Notes under the pieces: generated by a model
Told to the model about the DNA's origin: nothing
The model's database searches: none
Seen by the model: the letters and a program-made list of their open reading frames with translations, nothing else
NCBI GenBank assembly: GCA_015075365.1
Contig: JABTUN010000001.1
Span: forward strand, 2,108,001 to 2,172,000
Direction of reading: 5' to 3'
From: Verrucomicrobiaceae bacterium
GTDB lineage: Bacteria; Verrucomicrobiota; Verrucomicrobiia; Verrucomicrobiales; Verrucomicrobiaceae
DNA: 64,000 bases
Shown: in pieces, positions 63,824 through 64,000 of the stretch
How positions within the stretch are numbered: position 1 is the stretch's first letter
Layout: every line of letters starts with the position of its first letter
Position numbers and translations under genes: made by a program

Positions 63824-64000
63824 ATGAAGCTCCCCGCCTGCATTCTCAGCCTGTTGATCTCCACCCTCGCTGCCGCGGACAAGCCCACGCCGGTCACACG
63901 CACGTTTTACGTCTCCGGGGTCGAATGCGGGAGCTGCGTTTACATGGTGCAGCAGTCCATTGGCGAGGCCAAAGGCGTCGAGGACGTGACAGTCGTCCAG
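63824..64000 (+). CDS. secreted heavy-metal-associated (HMA) domain protein, partial
   Basis: The frame starts at an ATG at 63824, 13 bp after the DUF1501 stop, and runs off the window with 59 codons read. Signal peptide MKLPACILSLLISTLAAAD. The HMA motif GVECGSCVYMVQQS (G-x-x-C-x-x-C) would bind a soft metal such as copper. The short spacing suggests one operon with the DUF1501 gene. Length of the full protein unknown. Confidence 0.85.
   Translation, partial: MKLPACILSLLISTLAAADKPTPVTRTFYVSGVECGSCVYMVQQSIGEAKGVEDVTVVQ

Overview
The window looks like a chromosome segment of a Verrucomicrobiota bacterium (Verrucomicrobiaceae or Prosthecobacter-like). This is inferred from gene content: several secreted sulfatases, Tat-exported Gfo/Idh/MocA oxidoreductases, a DUF1501 protein, a planctomycete-type c-heme lipoprotein, secreted sialidases and esterases, a REP-associated transposase, and high GC throughout. 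No rRNA, tRNA or CRISPR array was recognised by eye.

Layout. (1) 1-14.2 kb: secreted catabolic genes, namely three sulfatases in a row (the first cut by the window edge), an EEP-fold hydrolase, a beta-propeller lactonase, a deacetylase-like protein, two esterases, a Tat oxidoreductase, an NTF2-like protein and a BNR sialidase. (2) 14.2-15.0 kb: a gene desert with a decayed IS transposase. (3) 15.0-45.3 kb: a long stress or dormancy island. It holds a primase-like protein with a possible Fe-S C-terminus, an endonuclease-IV/isomerase TIM barrel, a P-type ATPase, a PolX-like HhH protein, an alcohol dehydrogenase, coupled Hsp20-Lon, a secreted protease, universal stress proteins, a 1402-residue PAS/GAF histidine kinase with a FixL-type heme PAS domain, its NarL-type regulator, a second Hsp20, an orphan GroEL, a glucan phosphorylase, a three-domain Usp, a DksA-like protein, and a coupled run of hydrolase, phosphoribosyltransferase, ribosome hibernation factor and erythromycin-esterase-like protein. 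(4) 45.4-49.8 kb: a catabolic cluster (sialidase, DapA/NanA-type lyase, Tat oxidoreductase) with a decayed GH32-like fragment, and a cyclase. (5) 49.8-52.8 kb: housekeeping genes (rhomboid-like protein, XerC-type recombinase, LptF/G permease). (6) 53-56 kb: a repeat-rich variable zone with an attC-like site between two small orphan genes, a 41-bp minisatellite, a truncated gene end, REP-like palindromes, a collagen-like protein and a MITE-like element. (7) 56-64 kb: RluA-type pseudouridine synthase, Ser/Thr kinase, class I aldolase, RAYT transposase, iron alcohol dehydrogenase, DUF1501 protein and a partial HMA-domain protein.

How it fits together. The island carries nearly the same functional set as the Mycobacterium tuberculosis DosR dormancy regulon (CtpF-like ATPase, Hsp20, Usp, PRTase/hydrolase, PRTase/erythromycin esterase, ribosome hibernation factor, heme sensor kinase plus NarL-family regulator), but with a FixL-type heme PAS as the likely oxygen sensor. 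I infer that low oxygen or redox stress switches on chaperone/protease quality control, ribosome hibernation, glycogen use, fermentation and DNA maintenance. No operator shared by the island promoters could be found by eye, so the regulatory link remains inference.
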